Shown here: in pieces, positions 33,970 through 42,142 of the stretch
How positions within the stretch are numbered: the first letter of the stretch is position 1
Layout: every line of letters starts with the position of its first letter
Origin: Prescottella defluvii
GTDB taxonomy: Bacteria; Actinomycetota; Actinomycetes; Mycobacteriales; Mycobacteriaceae
DNA: 50,091 nucleotides
Assembly: GCF_000738775.1 (NCBI RefSeq)
Contig: NZ_JPOC01000073.1
Coordinates: 1 to 50,091 of the forward strand
Direction of reading: 5' to 3'
Made by a program: the position numbers and the translations under genes
Notes under the pieces: model-generated
What the model was told of the DNA's origin: nothing
Database searches by the model: none
The model's input: the letters and a program-made list of their open reading frames with translations, nothing else

Positions 33970-36900
33970 ATGTTCCTGCTCGACGATGTGGTGGTCTACA
34001 GCACGGGAGATCTGACGCTCTCGGCGACGTGCGAGTTCGCGCTCGTCCGACGCCTCGACGGGCTGCTCGGCCGCGTCGCGGCCACGCCCGGTCCGGCCAC
34101 CGATCCGATGCTGGAGCGGACGTCCCGGCTCGGGGCGGCCCACGAACGTCGGTTGCGTGACGACTTCGAGCACCGTCTCGGACGGATCGTGACCATCGCG
34201 CGCCCCGAGTACACGACGGTCGGTCTGTACGACGCGCATCGGGCGACCGTCGCCGCCGCCCGTTCCGGCGCACCCGTGATCTACCAGGGCACGTTCTTCG
34301 ACGGCCGGTTCCTCGGCTTCAGCGACTTCCTCGTCCGGGAGGTCAGCCCGGACGGCGACACCTATGCGGTGTACGACACCAAGCTCGCCCGTCACGTCGA
34401 GGTGCCCGCGCTGCTGCAACTGGCCGCCTACGCCCACGCCCTCGCGGCCGGCGGGGTGCGCCCGGCTCCGCAGGCCCACCTGCTGCTCGGCGACGGCACG
34501 GACTCGGTACACGCGCTCGCCGACCTCGTCCCGGTGTACGTCGCGCGCCGCGCACGCCTTCAACACGTCCTCGACGAACATCGTTCCGGCAGTGCACCGG
34601 CCCGGTGGGGCGATACGGCCTACCGGGCGTGCGGACGTTGCGGAACCTGCACGGCCGAGGTCCGGGCTCACCGGGATCTGCTGCTGGTCGCGGGAATTCG
34701 CTCGAGCACTCGTGAGCATCTCGTGTCGGCAGGGGTGTCGACCATCGACGCCCTCGCCGCGCGCGTCGATCCGGTCCCGGACGTCTCGGCGCGGACACTC
34801 GACGGCCTCCGGTCGCAGGCCGTGCTCCAGCTTCGCGGTGAAACGCACGGAGGCCACCCCTTCGAGGTCTTCGACGCCACTGCCCTCGCGGGTCTGCCGC
34901 ATCCCGATTCCGGCGACATCTTCTTCGACTTCGAGGGTGACCCGCTGTGGGCGGAGCCGGGATCGCCGCAGTGGGGGCTGGAGTACCTGTTCGGGGTGCT
35001 CGAGGAACCGCCCACTGCGGCCGGGGAACCGGCGTTCCGGCCGTTCTGGGCCCACGATCGGAGCCAGGAACGCCGGGCGCTGATCGACTTCCTCGACTAC
35101 GTCACCGCTCGTCGTGCCGCGCATCCGGGCATGCACATCTATCACTACGCGGCGTACGAGAAGTCCGCGCTGCTGCGACTGTGCGGCCGGCACGGTGTCG
35201 GCGAGGAGGCCGTCGACGCCCTCCTTCGGGACGGGGTGCTCGTGGACCTCTATCCGATCGTCCGGGCGTCGCTGCGGGTCGGCGAGCAGTCGTACAGCAT
35301 CAAGAAGCTCGAGCCGCTCTACATGGGCGCCGACCCGCGTGGGGGTGCCGTCACCAGTGCCGCCGATTCCGTTGTGGCCTACGCCGACTACTGCGACCTG
35401 CGCGACCGGGGCCGCTCGCAGCAGGCCGCCGAACTGTTGCGGGACATCGGCGCCTACAACGAGTACGACTGCGTCTCGACGCGCGGGCTGCGCAACTGGT
35501 TGCTCGCTCTGGCCGCCGAGCACGGCGTGTCGCTGCATCGTCGCGAGGAGCCGGCGCCGGTCGCGGACGAGAGCGAGAGCGATCCGGCCGAACGGGCGCT
35601 GCGCCGGTTCACCGGCGACGGACCCCGCGGGTCGCGCAGCGCCGACCAGCAGGCGTCGGCGCTGATGGCCGCGGCGGTCGGGTATCACCGCCGGGAACGT
35701 AAACCGTTCTGGTGGGCGCACTTCGACCGGTTGACGCAGCCGGTCGACGAGTGGGCCGACACCCGTGACGTGCTGCAGGTGCACGATGCCGTGGTGGTAC
35801 AGGACTGGCACCGCAGCACTCCGCGACAACGAAAGCTGCGTCGTCATCTGCGGCTGACGGGCCGGTACGGGACCGGCAGCACCGTGGTCCCCGGCGCGGA
35901 GGTGTTCACGCTGTACGACCCGCCGCTGCCGGTGGCCGCGATGGCCGGGGCGGGCCCCACCCGGCGCGGTACGTCGACGGCGGTCGTGCTGTCGGTCGAC
36001 ACCGACGGGAACTTCGACGACGTCGTCGTCGTGGAGGAATTACTCACCGGCCCGGACGAATACACGGCGCTGCCGATGGCGGTGACACCCGGCCACCCGG
36101 TCGCGACCGTGCGGATCGAGAACGCCATCGGGGGCGCGGCCGAGAACATGGCGGCGACGCTGCCCGCGATGCCGTCCGACGCGGCCGTCGACATCCTGCG
36201 CCGCATCCCTCCCCGCACCCGGAACGGTGCGGGGTTGCCGGCGACCGACGGCGCCGGCGGTCACAGCGCGGCGATCGTGGCGGCACTGTTGGACCTCGAC
36301 CACTCGTACCTCGCGGTGCAGGGCCCACCGGGCACCGGCAAGACCCACACCGGCGCCCGCGTGATCGCGCACCTCGCCTCCCACCACCGCTGGCGGATCG
36401 GTGTGGTGGCACAGTCGCATTCGGTGGTGGAGAACATGCTCGACGCGGTGGTCGCCGCGGGACTCGACGGCCGACTGGTCGCGAAGAAGGACGGCCGCGC
36501 GGCGGACCGCGCGTGGACGGGTATCACCGCGGCCGCCTACCCGCAGTTCCTGGCCGACGCCGAGGGGACCGGGGGCGTCGTCGGCGGGACCGCCTGGGAT
36601 TTCGCGCACGCCGACCGGATCCCGCCCGGCAGTCTCGATCTGCTGGTGATCGACGAGGCCGGACAGTTCGCGCTCGCGAATACCGTCGCGGTGGCGGCGT
36701 CGGCCCGCAATCTGCTGCTCCTCGGCGACCCCCAGCAACTCCCGCAGGTCAGTCAGGGCACCCACCCGGAACCGGTGGACGAGTCGGCGCTGGGATGGCT
36801 CGCGGCAGGCCACGACGCGCTGCCGGCACAGCGCGGCTACTTCCTGGAACGTACCTGGCGGATGCACCCCGCGCTGTGTGCGCGGGTGTCGGCGCTGTCG

Positions 36901-37446
36901 TACGACGGACGGTTGCAGTCCGAGGACCCGGTCACGACCGCCCGCCACCTCGCGGGAGTCGAGCCCGGCATGCAGAGCGTGGTCCTCGACCACTGCGGGA
37001 ACGCAACGACATCCGCCGAGGAGGCCGGCGAGATCGTGCGCCGGATCCAGGCGCTGCTGGGCCGGGCCTGGACCGATCCGACCGCGTTCGACGGCACCCG
37101 CCCACTCGGGCAGTCCGACGTCCTCGTCGTGGCTCCGTACAACGCACAGGTGGGCCTGATCCGGCGGCACCTCACCGCCGCGGGGCTCGCCGATGTGCAC
37201 GTCGGCACGGTCGACAAGTTCCAGGGCCGACAGGCCGCCGTGGTGCTGGTGTCGATGACCGCGTCCACCGCCGCGGACGTACCACGTGGCATGTCGTTCC
37301 TGTTGTCCCGCAACCGGTTGAACGTCGCGGTGTCCCGCGGCAAGTGGTGCGCCGTGATCGTCCGATCACGGCTGCTCACCCACTACCTACCGACGACGCC
37401 GGACGGACTGACCGAGCTGGGCGCGTTCACGCGGCTGTGCGAATGA
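33970..37446 (+). CDS. TM0106-type RecB nuclease fused to RNase H-like exonuclease and SF1 helicase
   Basis: A 1158-residue three-part protein. (1) RecB-like PD-(D/E)XK nuclease, about 1-230: D119 (GFSDF), D136-T-K138, Q150-x3-Y154, plus C21 (LSATCEFALVRR) and C221, C224, C227 (CGRCGTC), a cysteine set like the iron-sulfur RecB/Cas4/AddB nucleases. (2) RNase H-like 3'-5' exonuclease domain, about 310-530: D320 and E322 in FFDFEGDP, HYAAYEKSAL and D500 in YNEYDCVSTRGL. (3) SF1 helicase: GPPGTGKT at 785-792, DEAGQF from 895, GDPQQLPQV, VDKFQGRQ and RLNVAVSRGK. It is probably a DNA repair or degradation machine. The ATG at 33970 follows AAAGGGG. Confidence 0.92.
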   Translation: MFLLDDVVVYSTGDLTLSATCEFALVRRLDGLLGRVAATPGPATDPMLERTSRLGAAHERRLRDDFEHRLGRIVTIARPEYTTVGLYDAHRATVAAARSGAPVIYQGTFFDGRFLGFSDFLVREVSPDGDTYAVYDTKLARHVEVPALLQLAAYAHALAAGGVRPAPQAHLLLGDGTDSVHALADLVPVYVARRARLQHVLDEHRSGSAPARWGDTAYRACGRCGTCTAEVRAHRDLLLVAGIRSSTREHLVSAGVSTIDALAARVDPVPDVSARTLDGLRSQAVLQLRGETHGGHPFEVFDATALAGLPHPDSGDIFFDFEGDPLWAEPGSPQWGLEYLFGVLEEPPTAAGEPAFRPFWAHDRSQERRALIDFLDYVTARRAAHPGMHIYHYAAYEKSALLRLCGRHGVGEEAVDALLRDGVLVDLYPIVRASLRVGEQSYSIKKLEPLYMGADPRGGAVTSAADSVVAYADYCDLRDRGRSQQAAELLRDIGAYNEYDCVSTRGLRNWLLALAAEHGVSLHRREEPAPVADESESDPAERALRRFTGDGPRGSRSADQQASALMAAAVGYHRRERKPFWWAHFDRLTQPVDEWADTRDVLQVHDAVVVQDWHRSTPRQRKLRRHLRLTGRYGTGSTVVPGAEVFTLYDPPLPVAAMAGAGPTRRGTSTAVVLSVDTDGNFDDVVVVEELLTGPDEYTALPMAVTPGHPVATVRIENAIGGAAENMAATLPAMPSDAAVDILRRIPPRTRNGAGLPATDGAGGHSAAIVAALLDLDHSYLAVQGPPGTGKTHTGARVIAHLASHHRWRIGVVAQSHSVVENMLDAVVAAGLDGRLVAKKDGRAADRAWTGITAAAYPQFLADAEGTGGVVGGTAWDFAHADRIPPGSLDLLVIDEAGQFALANTVAVAASARNLLLLGDPQQLPQVSQGTHPEPVDESALGWLAAGHDALPAQRGYFLERTWRMHPALCARVSALSYDGRLQSEDPVTTARHLAGVEPGMQSVVLDHCGNATTSAEEAGEIVRRIQALLGRAWTDPTAFDGTRPLGQSDVLVVAPYNAQVGLIRRHLTAAGLADVHVGTVDKFQGRQAAVVLVSMTASTAADVPRGMSFLLSRNRLNVAVSRGKWCAVIVRSRLLTHYLPTTPDGLTELGAFTRLCE

Positions 37447-37453
37447 GCGCGGG

Positions 37454-38632
37454 TCACCCGAAGCACTTGCCCTCACCGCGGTAGGTGGGCGTGGACGTGG
37501 CGGTGCCGTCGGCGTCGACGAGGTGCACCTCGGTGAACCGCTCGCACAGCTCGCCGGCCTTCGCGTGGCGGAACCAGACCCGGTCGCCCACAGCCAGTTC
37601 GGCGGCCGCTGCGCCGGTGACCGGCGTCTGGACCTCGCCGGCGCCCTCGTTGCGCAGCAGCTTCAAGCCACGCGGCCACACCGGAGCGGGCACCCGCGTG
37701 TTCCCGGCGGGGCCCGACGCGATGTAGCCGCCGCCGAACAGCGTCGTGATCCTCGGGGTGGGCTTGCGGACCGCCGGCAGCGCGAAGAACAGCGCCGGGC
37801 GCGGAGTGAACGAGTGGTAGCGGTCGAAAAGTGTCGGCACGTACAGCCCGGATCCCGCGGTGACCTCGGTGACGGCGGAGTCGGCCGAGCTGACCTCGAG
37901 CGATCCGGTGCCACCGCTGTTGACGATCTCGAGCTTCCCGACCTCCGCGGTCACCGCGTCCACCACGGTGCTTCTGCGGGTGGCGAGTTCGGACGCGGAC
38001 GCCTTCTTCACCATGCGTACGGCGAAGCTGCTGTCGGGCAGTCCCGCGATCTGCGCCTCGTAGAACATCACTCCGACGACGGCGAAGCCGCGATCGGAGG
38101 CCAGCCGCGCGAGCCGCGCGACCTGCCCCGGTTCCCGCAGTGGCGAGCGGCGCACCCCGAGGTGGGCCGGCCCGAGACGCAACGACGCGTCGACGTCGAG
38201 ACACACTCGCGGACGGACGTTCTCGGATCCGACTGCCGACCGGATGAGGTCGAGTTGCGCGACGTCGTCGACCATCAGCGTGATGCGGTCCAGCAGAGTG
38301 CCGTCGCCGCCGAGCTCGGCCAGGGCCGCGCGGTCCACCGTCGGATAGCCCATCAGCACGTCCTCGGCGCCCTGCCGCGCGAGCCACATCGCCTCGCGCA
38401 GCGAGTAGGACATGATGCCGCGGAACCCACCGGATGCGGTGAGCCCGGACCCGAGCGCCACCTCGAGCACCGCGCGGCACCGGACCGACTTGCTGGCCAC
38501 CCGCACCGGGGTGCCGGCGGCACGCCGCACGAGGTCGGCGGCGTTGATCTGCAGGGTGGCCAGGTCCAGCGCCGCCAGCGGCGGATCGAGATGAGCCGTG
38601 GCAGCGGTGAGTCGGTCGATCGCGGCAGTCAC
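37454..38632 (-). CDS. PLP-dependent amino acid deaminase/aldolase (alanine racemase fold)
   Basis: A 392-residue fold-type III PLP enzyme like D-threonine aldolase or D-serine deaminase. K48 in VRVASKSVRC is the cofactor lysine, GVMFYEAQIAGL and VNSGGTGSLE follow in the barrel, and the C-terminal beta domain has VWFRHAKAGELCERFTEV with a His and Cys that may bind the metal used by this family. Homologues are commonly found near a gulonolactone-type oxidase in actinobacteria, and here that oxidase lies 786 bases away, divergent, with TetR in between. The exact substrate is unknown. It ends seven bases from the RecB-helicase stop, convergent. Confidence 0.88.
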   Translation of the reverse strand: MTAAIDRLTAATAHLDPPLAALDLATLQINAADLVRRAAGTPVRVASKSVRCRAVLEVALGSGLTASGGFRGIMSYSLREAMWLARQGAEDVLMGYPTVDRAALAELGGDGTLLDRITLMVDDVAQLDLIRSAVGSENVRPRVCLDVDASLRLGPAHLGVRRSPLREPGQVARLARLASDRGFAVVGVMFYEAQIAGLPDSSFAVRMVKKASASELATRRSTVVDAVTAEVGKLEIVNSGGTGSLEVSSADSAVTEVTAGSGLYVPTLFDRYHSFTPRPALFFALPAVRKPTPRITTLFGGGYIASGPAGNTRVPAPVWPRGLKLLRNEGAGEVQTPVTGAAAAELAVGDRVWFRHAKAGELCERFTEVHLVDADGTATSTPTYRGEGKCFG

Positions 38633-38668
38633 ATCAGTCCGTTCGTCGTAGGCGTCCGGACCAGTCGA

Positions 38669-39349
38669 TCACTCTGTTGAACGATTGTCCAGGTCCGTTT
38701 CCGGCCCGGAACCCTCGACCGCCTTGCTCGCGACGATGCGCACCAGGTCGTCGAGTTCGGTGATGATGGCGTTGCTGTCACGGTCGACGAGCCAGCGCAG
38801 CACGATGCCGTCGATGACGGCGAGGGCGAACCGGGCGATCGCCTCGACCGGTTCGGTCCACGAGGTCCCGGTCCGGCGGGCACTCTCCTGGAGGAACACC
38901 GTGGCCTCGATGTCCATGGTCCGGTACTGCTCGTCGGCGACACTCCCGGCGAGCGGCGCGCCCGCCGCACGGTGACGCAGCGCGTACGCGGTGATCTCGT
39001 AGGTGAGCAACTGACGGTCCGCAGTGGCCTCGACCAGCGGCCACATCCCGGTCAGCCCGGTGTGCAGCACCTCCCGCAGATCCCGCAGGCCACTGAGTTC
39101 CTGCGAATCCCACACCGACGCAAACGACTCCCGCATCCCGGCACTGAGTTGTAACACCAGGCTCTCGGCCATGGCCGCGACCAGGGCTTCCTTGCTCTCG
39201 AAGCAGTAATGCACAACGCCGAGCGAGACGCCCGCTTCCTCCGCGACAGCACGGATCGTCACCGCTGCGATCCCACCGCGTTCGGCGATGGCCAGTGCCG
39301 CTTCGACGAGTTGGGCGCGGCGTTCTTCCGCTGGAAGCCGATTCAACAT
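38669..39349 (-). CDS. TetR family transcriptional regulator
   Basis: A 226-residue repressor. The N-terminal helix-turn-helix IAAVTIRAVAEEAGVSLGVVHYCFESKEALVAAM (about 28-61) is typical TetR; the C-terminal ligand domain is helical. I chose the ATG at 39349; AGGGG abuts it directly, and TACGAT lies six bases upstream on the minus strand, so the message may be leaderless. It diverges from the gulonolactone-type oxidase, and an 18-base palindrome stands in between, so it probably represses that gene and itself. The aldolase gene follows 36 bases downstream on the same strand, giving a likely three-gene regulatory unit. Confidence 0.9.
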   Translation of the reverse strand: MLNRLPAEERRAQLVEAALAIAERGGIAAVTIRAVAEEAGVSLGVVHYCFESKEALVAAMAESLVLQLSAGMRESFASVWDSQELSGLRDLREVLHTGLTGMWPLVEATADRQLLTYEITAYALRHRAAGAPLAGSVADEQYRTMDIEATVFLQESARRTGTSWTEPVEAIARFALAVIDGIVLRWLVDRDSNAIITELDDLVRIVASKAVEGSGPETDLDNRSTE

Positions 39350-39393
39350 CCCCTGATCGTAGAACCCGAACAGGAAATAACGCGTTACATTTG

Positions 39394-39411
39394 CCTGGAC
39401 GCTCGTCCAGG
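39394..39411. promoter_or_regulatory. TetR operator, CCTGGACG-CT-CGTCCAGG
   Basis: A perfect 8-base inverted repeat with a two-base centre lies between the divergent TetR and oxidase genes. It starts three bases after TACATT (39386-39391), a candidate -10 for the oxidase, so binding would block that promoter. It ends six bases before the oxidase GTG. Confidence 0.75.
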
Positions 39412-39417
39412 TGAATA

Positions 39418-40737
39418 GTGGCGGGAATGGCACAGGACACGTGGCGCAACTGGGCGGGGACCCACTCGTCGACACCTCACCGATTCGAGACACCGCGATC
39501 GGTCGCCGAACTGAGCGCGCTGGTCGCCGATGCGACCGAGCGCGGATTACGCGTCAAACCCGTGGGGGCGGGCCATTCGTTCACCGGAGTCGCTGTCACC
39601 GACGGTGTTCTGGTGAGCCTCGACAACCTCGCCGGTATCGAATCCGTGCGCACGACGCCGGAGGGGCCGGTCGTGACGGTCATGGCCGGCACCCGGTTGC
39701 GCAGCCTCAACGAGCAGTTGTGGGGACGCGGGCTGGCGATGATCAACCTCGGCGACATCGACGTCCAGTCGATCGCGGGCGCGCTCTCGACCGGCACGCA
39801 CGGGACGGGGGCACGGTTCGGCGGACTCGCGACACTGATCCGCGGACTGCAGATCGTGCTCGCAGACGGCTCGGTCGTGGATTGCTCCGAGACCGAGAAC
39901 CCCGACCTCTATCAGGCGGCCCGGATCGGGCTCGGCGCGTTCGGCATCATCACCAAACTCGACCTCGCGGTCACCCAGGCGTACGCACTGCGCGCCGTCG
40001 AGGGCCCGGCACGACTCGACGAGACGCTCGACGGACTCGAGCACGATCTCGCGACCGTCGACCACTTCGAGTTCTACTGGTTCCCGCACACCAATCGCGT
40101 TATGACGAAGCGGAATACGCGACTGCCCGGGGACACACCGCTCGCGCCCGTGAGCCGGATCCGCGGCCTCATCGACGACGAACTGATGTCGAACACACTG
40201 TTCGAGGGCATCAACCGCGTGACCACGGCGTTCCCGGCGACGATTCCCCGGATCAATCAGGTCAGCTCGCGGGCGCTGTCGGCCCGCGAGTTCACCGACC
40301 GCAGCTACCGCGTGTTCGCGTCGCCGCGCCGCGTGCGGTTCCGCGAGATGGAGTACGCGATTCCGCAGGAGGCCGTGAAGGACACGCTCCGGGAGATCTC
40401 GACCTGGCTCGACCGGTCCGACTGCCGGATCGCGTTCCCGGTCGAGGTCCGCTTCGCGCCCGGCGACGACGTGTGGATGTCCACGGCGAACGGCCGCGAC
40501 AGCGCCTACATTGCTGTGCACCAGTACCACCGCCGTGATCACCGCGAGTACTTCGACGCGGTGGAGTCGATCGCCCGCGCCGTCGACGGCCGTCCGCACT
40601 GGGGCAAGATGCACTCCCGCACTGCGGACGATCTGCGTCCCGCCTACGCCCGGTTCGACGACTTCTGCGCGGTCCGCGACAAGCACGACCCGTCGCGCAC
40701 GTTCGACAACGAGTACCTCCGCCAGGTTCTCGACTGA
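39418..40737 (+). CDS. L-gulono-/D-arabinono-1,4-lactone oxidase family FAD enzyme
   Basis: A 439-residue FAD-linked aldonolactone oxidoreductase. The FAD domain (residues about 15-180) has VKPVGAGHSFTGVAVTDGVLVSLDNL and STGTHGTGARFGGLA; the C-terminal ALO domain has YEFYWFP-like FEFYWFPHTNR and the family ending HWGKMHSR. It matches mycobacterial L-gulono-1,4-lactone dehydrogenase (Rv1771). In the first motif the residue before HSF is Gly-His rather than a clear covalent-flavin histidine context, so the flavin may be non-covalent. GTG 39418 has AGG six bases upstream, overlapping the operator; ATG 39427 is an alternative. Repression by the adjacent TetR is likely. Confidence 0.9.
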   Translation: MAGMAQDTWRNWAGTHSSTPHRFETPRSVAELSALVADATERGLRVKPVGAGHSFTGVAVTDGVLVSLDNLAGIESVRTTPEGPVVTVMAGTRLRSLNEQLWGRGLAMINLGDIDVQSIAGALSTGTHGTGARFGGLATLIRGLQIVLADGSVVDCSETENPDLYQAARIGLGAFGIITKLDLAVTQAYALRAVEGPARLDETLDGLEHDLATVDHFEFYWFPHTNRVMTKRNTRLPGDTPLAPVSRIRGLIDDELMSNTLFEGINRVTTAFPATIPRINQVSSRALSAREFTDRSYRVFASPRRVRFREMEYAIPQEAVKDTLREISTWLDRSDCRIAFPVEVRFAPGDDVWMSTANGRDSAYIAVHQYHRRDHREYFDAVESIARAVDGRPHWGKMHSRTADDLRPAYARFDDFCAVRDKHDPSRTFDNEYLRQVLD

Positions 40738-40846
40738 TCACGAGGCTCGAACCGTCCGGATCCGGTCGGCGCGTCGCCACTGCGGGCGGCGCGCAGACCG
40801 GATGACCGGCGCCGGAACCGCTGCCCGCCCACTGAGGCCACTCCAC

Positions 40847-40893
40847 CGATGAAGTACATTCGTTTAACTCTTTAGTTTCGACCAACTTCATCG
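40847..40893. promoter_or_regulatory. CGATGAAGT ... ACTTCATCG inverted repeat around the thiolase promoter
   Basis: Perfect 9-base arms at 40847-40855 and 40885-40893 flank an unusually AT-rich 29-base stretch that contains TAGTTT (40873-40878), a candidate -10. The downstream arm ends 13 bases before the thiolase ATG. It may be an operator pair or a leader hairpin. Confidence 0.4.
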
Positions 40894-40906
40894 AGAGTGA
40901 GGCGCC

Positions 40907-42079
40907 ATGCGCGACGCAGTGATCGTCGAGGCAGTTCGTACCCCCATCGGCAAGCGGAAGGGGTCTCTCGCGGACGTGCACGCGGTGGAACTGTCCGCCC
41001 ACGTCCTGCGTTCGATCGCTCAGCGCACCGGTATCGACCCAGCACTCGTCGATGATGTCTTCTGGGGCAACGTCAACAGCGTCGGCATGCAGACCGGCAA
41101 CATCGGCCGCATGGCCGTGCTCGGCGCCGGCTGGCCCGAGTCGGTGCCGGGACTGACCGTCGACCGTCAGTGCGGGTCGTCGCAGCAGACCATCTCGATG
41201 GCGGCCGCGTCGGTCATCTCGGGTCAGGCCGACATCATCGTCGCCGGTGGCGTCGAGATGATGACCGCGGTTCCGCTGGGCTCCTCGAACGTTCCGGGCA
41301 CCGGCGACTCCGCGGGTCCCGCCCGGGAGCGGTACGCCACTGCGCTCGAGGCCCCCGGCTTCAACGGCCGCTTCAACCAGGGCGTCGGCGCCGAGCTGAT
41401 CGCGCAGCAGTGGAACATCTCCCGCGCGCAGCTCGACGAGTACTCGGTGTCCTCGCACGAGCGTGCCGCCGCAGCGCAGGACGCCGGCGCGTTCGACGCC
41501 GAGATCGCACCGGTCACCCTCGCCGACGGCACCGTCTTCTCGGCCGACGAGGGCATCCGCCGAGGCTCCACCACCGAGAAGCTGGGCCAGCTCAAGTCGC
41601 CGTTCCTCGAGGGTGGCGTCATCACCGCGGGCAGCGCGTCGCAGATCTCCGACGGCGCGGCCGCCGTGCTGGTGATGACTTCGGAGAAGGCGAAGGCTCT
41701 GGGCCTGACGCCGCTGGCCCGCATCCACACCGCGGTCGCCGCCGGCGACGACCCGGTCAAGATGCTCACCGGCCCGATCCCGGCGACCGCGCTGGCGCTG
41801 AAGAAGGCCGGTCTGTCGATCGACGACATCGACGCCTTCGAGGTCAACGAGGCGTTCGGTTCGGTGCCGCTGGCGTGGCAGCTCGAGACCGGCGCGTCGG
41901 CGGAGAAGATGAACCCGCTCGGCGGCGCGATCGCCCTCGGTCACCCGCTCGGCGGCTCCGGCGCACGCCTGGCCGCGACGCTGGTTCATCACCTGCAGCG
42001 CACCGGTGGCCGCTTCGGCCTGCAGACGATGTGTGAGGGCGGCGGCACCGCCAACGCCACCATCTACGAGCGCATCTAG
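40907..42079 (+). CDS. Acetyl-CoA acyltransferase (thiolase)
   Basis: A 390-residue thiolase that splits 3-ketoacyl-CoA to acetyl-CoA and a shortened acyl-CoA, or runs the reverse condensation. The acyl-carrying C89 is in VDRQCGSSQQT, the His is in GHPLGGSGAR and the second catalytic Cys in MCEGGGTANA; NEAF is also present. The length is standard. The ATG follows GAGTGAGG by four bases. Upstream lies an AT-rich promoter region flanked by an inverted repeat. No hydratase or dehydrogenase is adjacent, so it is probably transcribed alone; the substrate chain length cannot be read. A strong terminator follows. Confidence 0.94.
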   Translation: MRDAVIVEAVRTPIGKRKGSLADVHAVELSAHVLRSIAQRTGIDPALVDDVFWGNVNSVGMQTGNIGRMAVLGAGWPESVPGLTVDRQCGSSQQTISMAAASVISGQADIIVAGGVEMMTAVPLGSSNVPGTGDSAGPARERYATALEAPGFNGRFNQGVGAELIAQQWNISRAQLDEYSVSSHERAAAAQDAGAFDAEIAPVTLADGTVFSADEGIRRGSTTEKLGQLKSPFLEGGVITAGSASQISDGAAAVLVMTSEKAKALGLTPLARIHTAVAAGDDPVKMLTGPIPATALALKKAGLSIDDIDAFEVNEAFGSVPLAWQLETGASAEKMNPLGGAIALGHPLGGSGARLAATLVHHLQRTGGRFGLQTMCEGGGTANATIYERI

Positions 42080-42094
42080 CGACTCCCGCACCAC

Positions 42095-42135
42095 GTGGAG
42101 GCGGCCGGTTCCTTCTCGGAACCGGCCGCCTCCAC
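42095..42135. terminator. Bidirectional terminator between thiolase and MFS genes
   Basis: A perfect 18-base stem (42095-42112 with 42118-42135) with loop TTCTC is followed by TGTTTCG on the plus strand. It begins 16 bases after the thiolase stop and ends seven bases before the MFS stop on the other strand. Confidence 0.88.
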
Positions 42136-42142
42136 TGTTTCG

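Noticed and set aside
33922-35847. A 641-residue minus-strand frame opposite the RecB-helicase gene
   Set aside because: Antisense shadow of a complete multi-motif protein, with no recognisable domain of its own.
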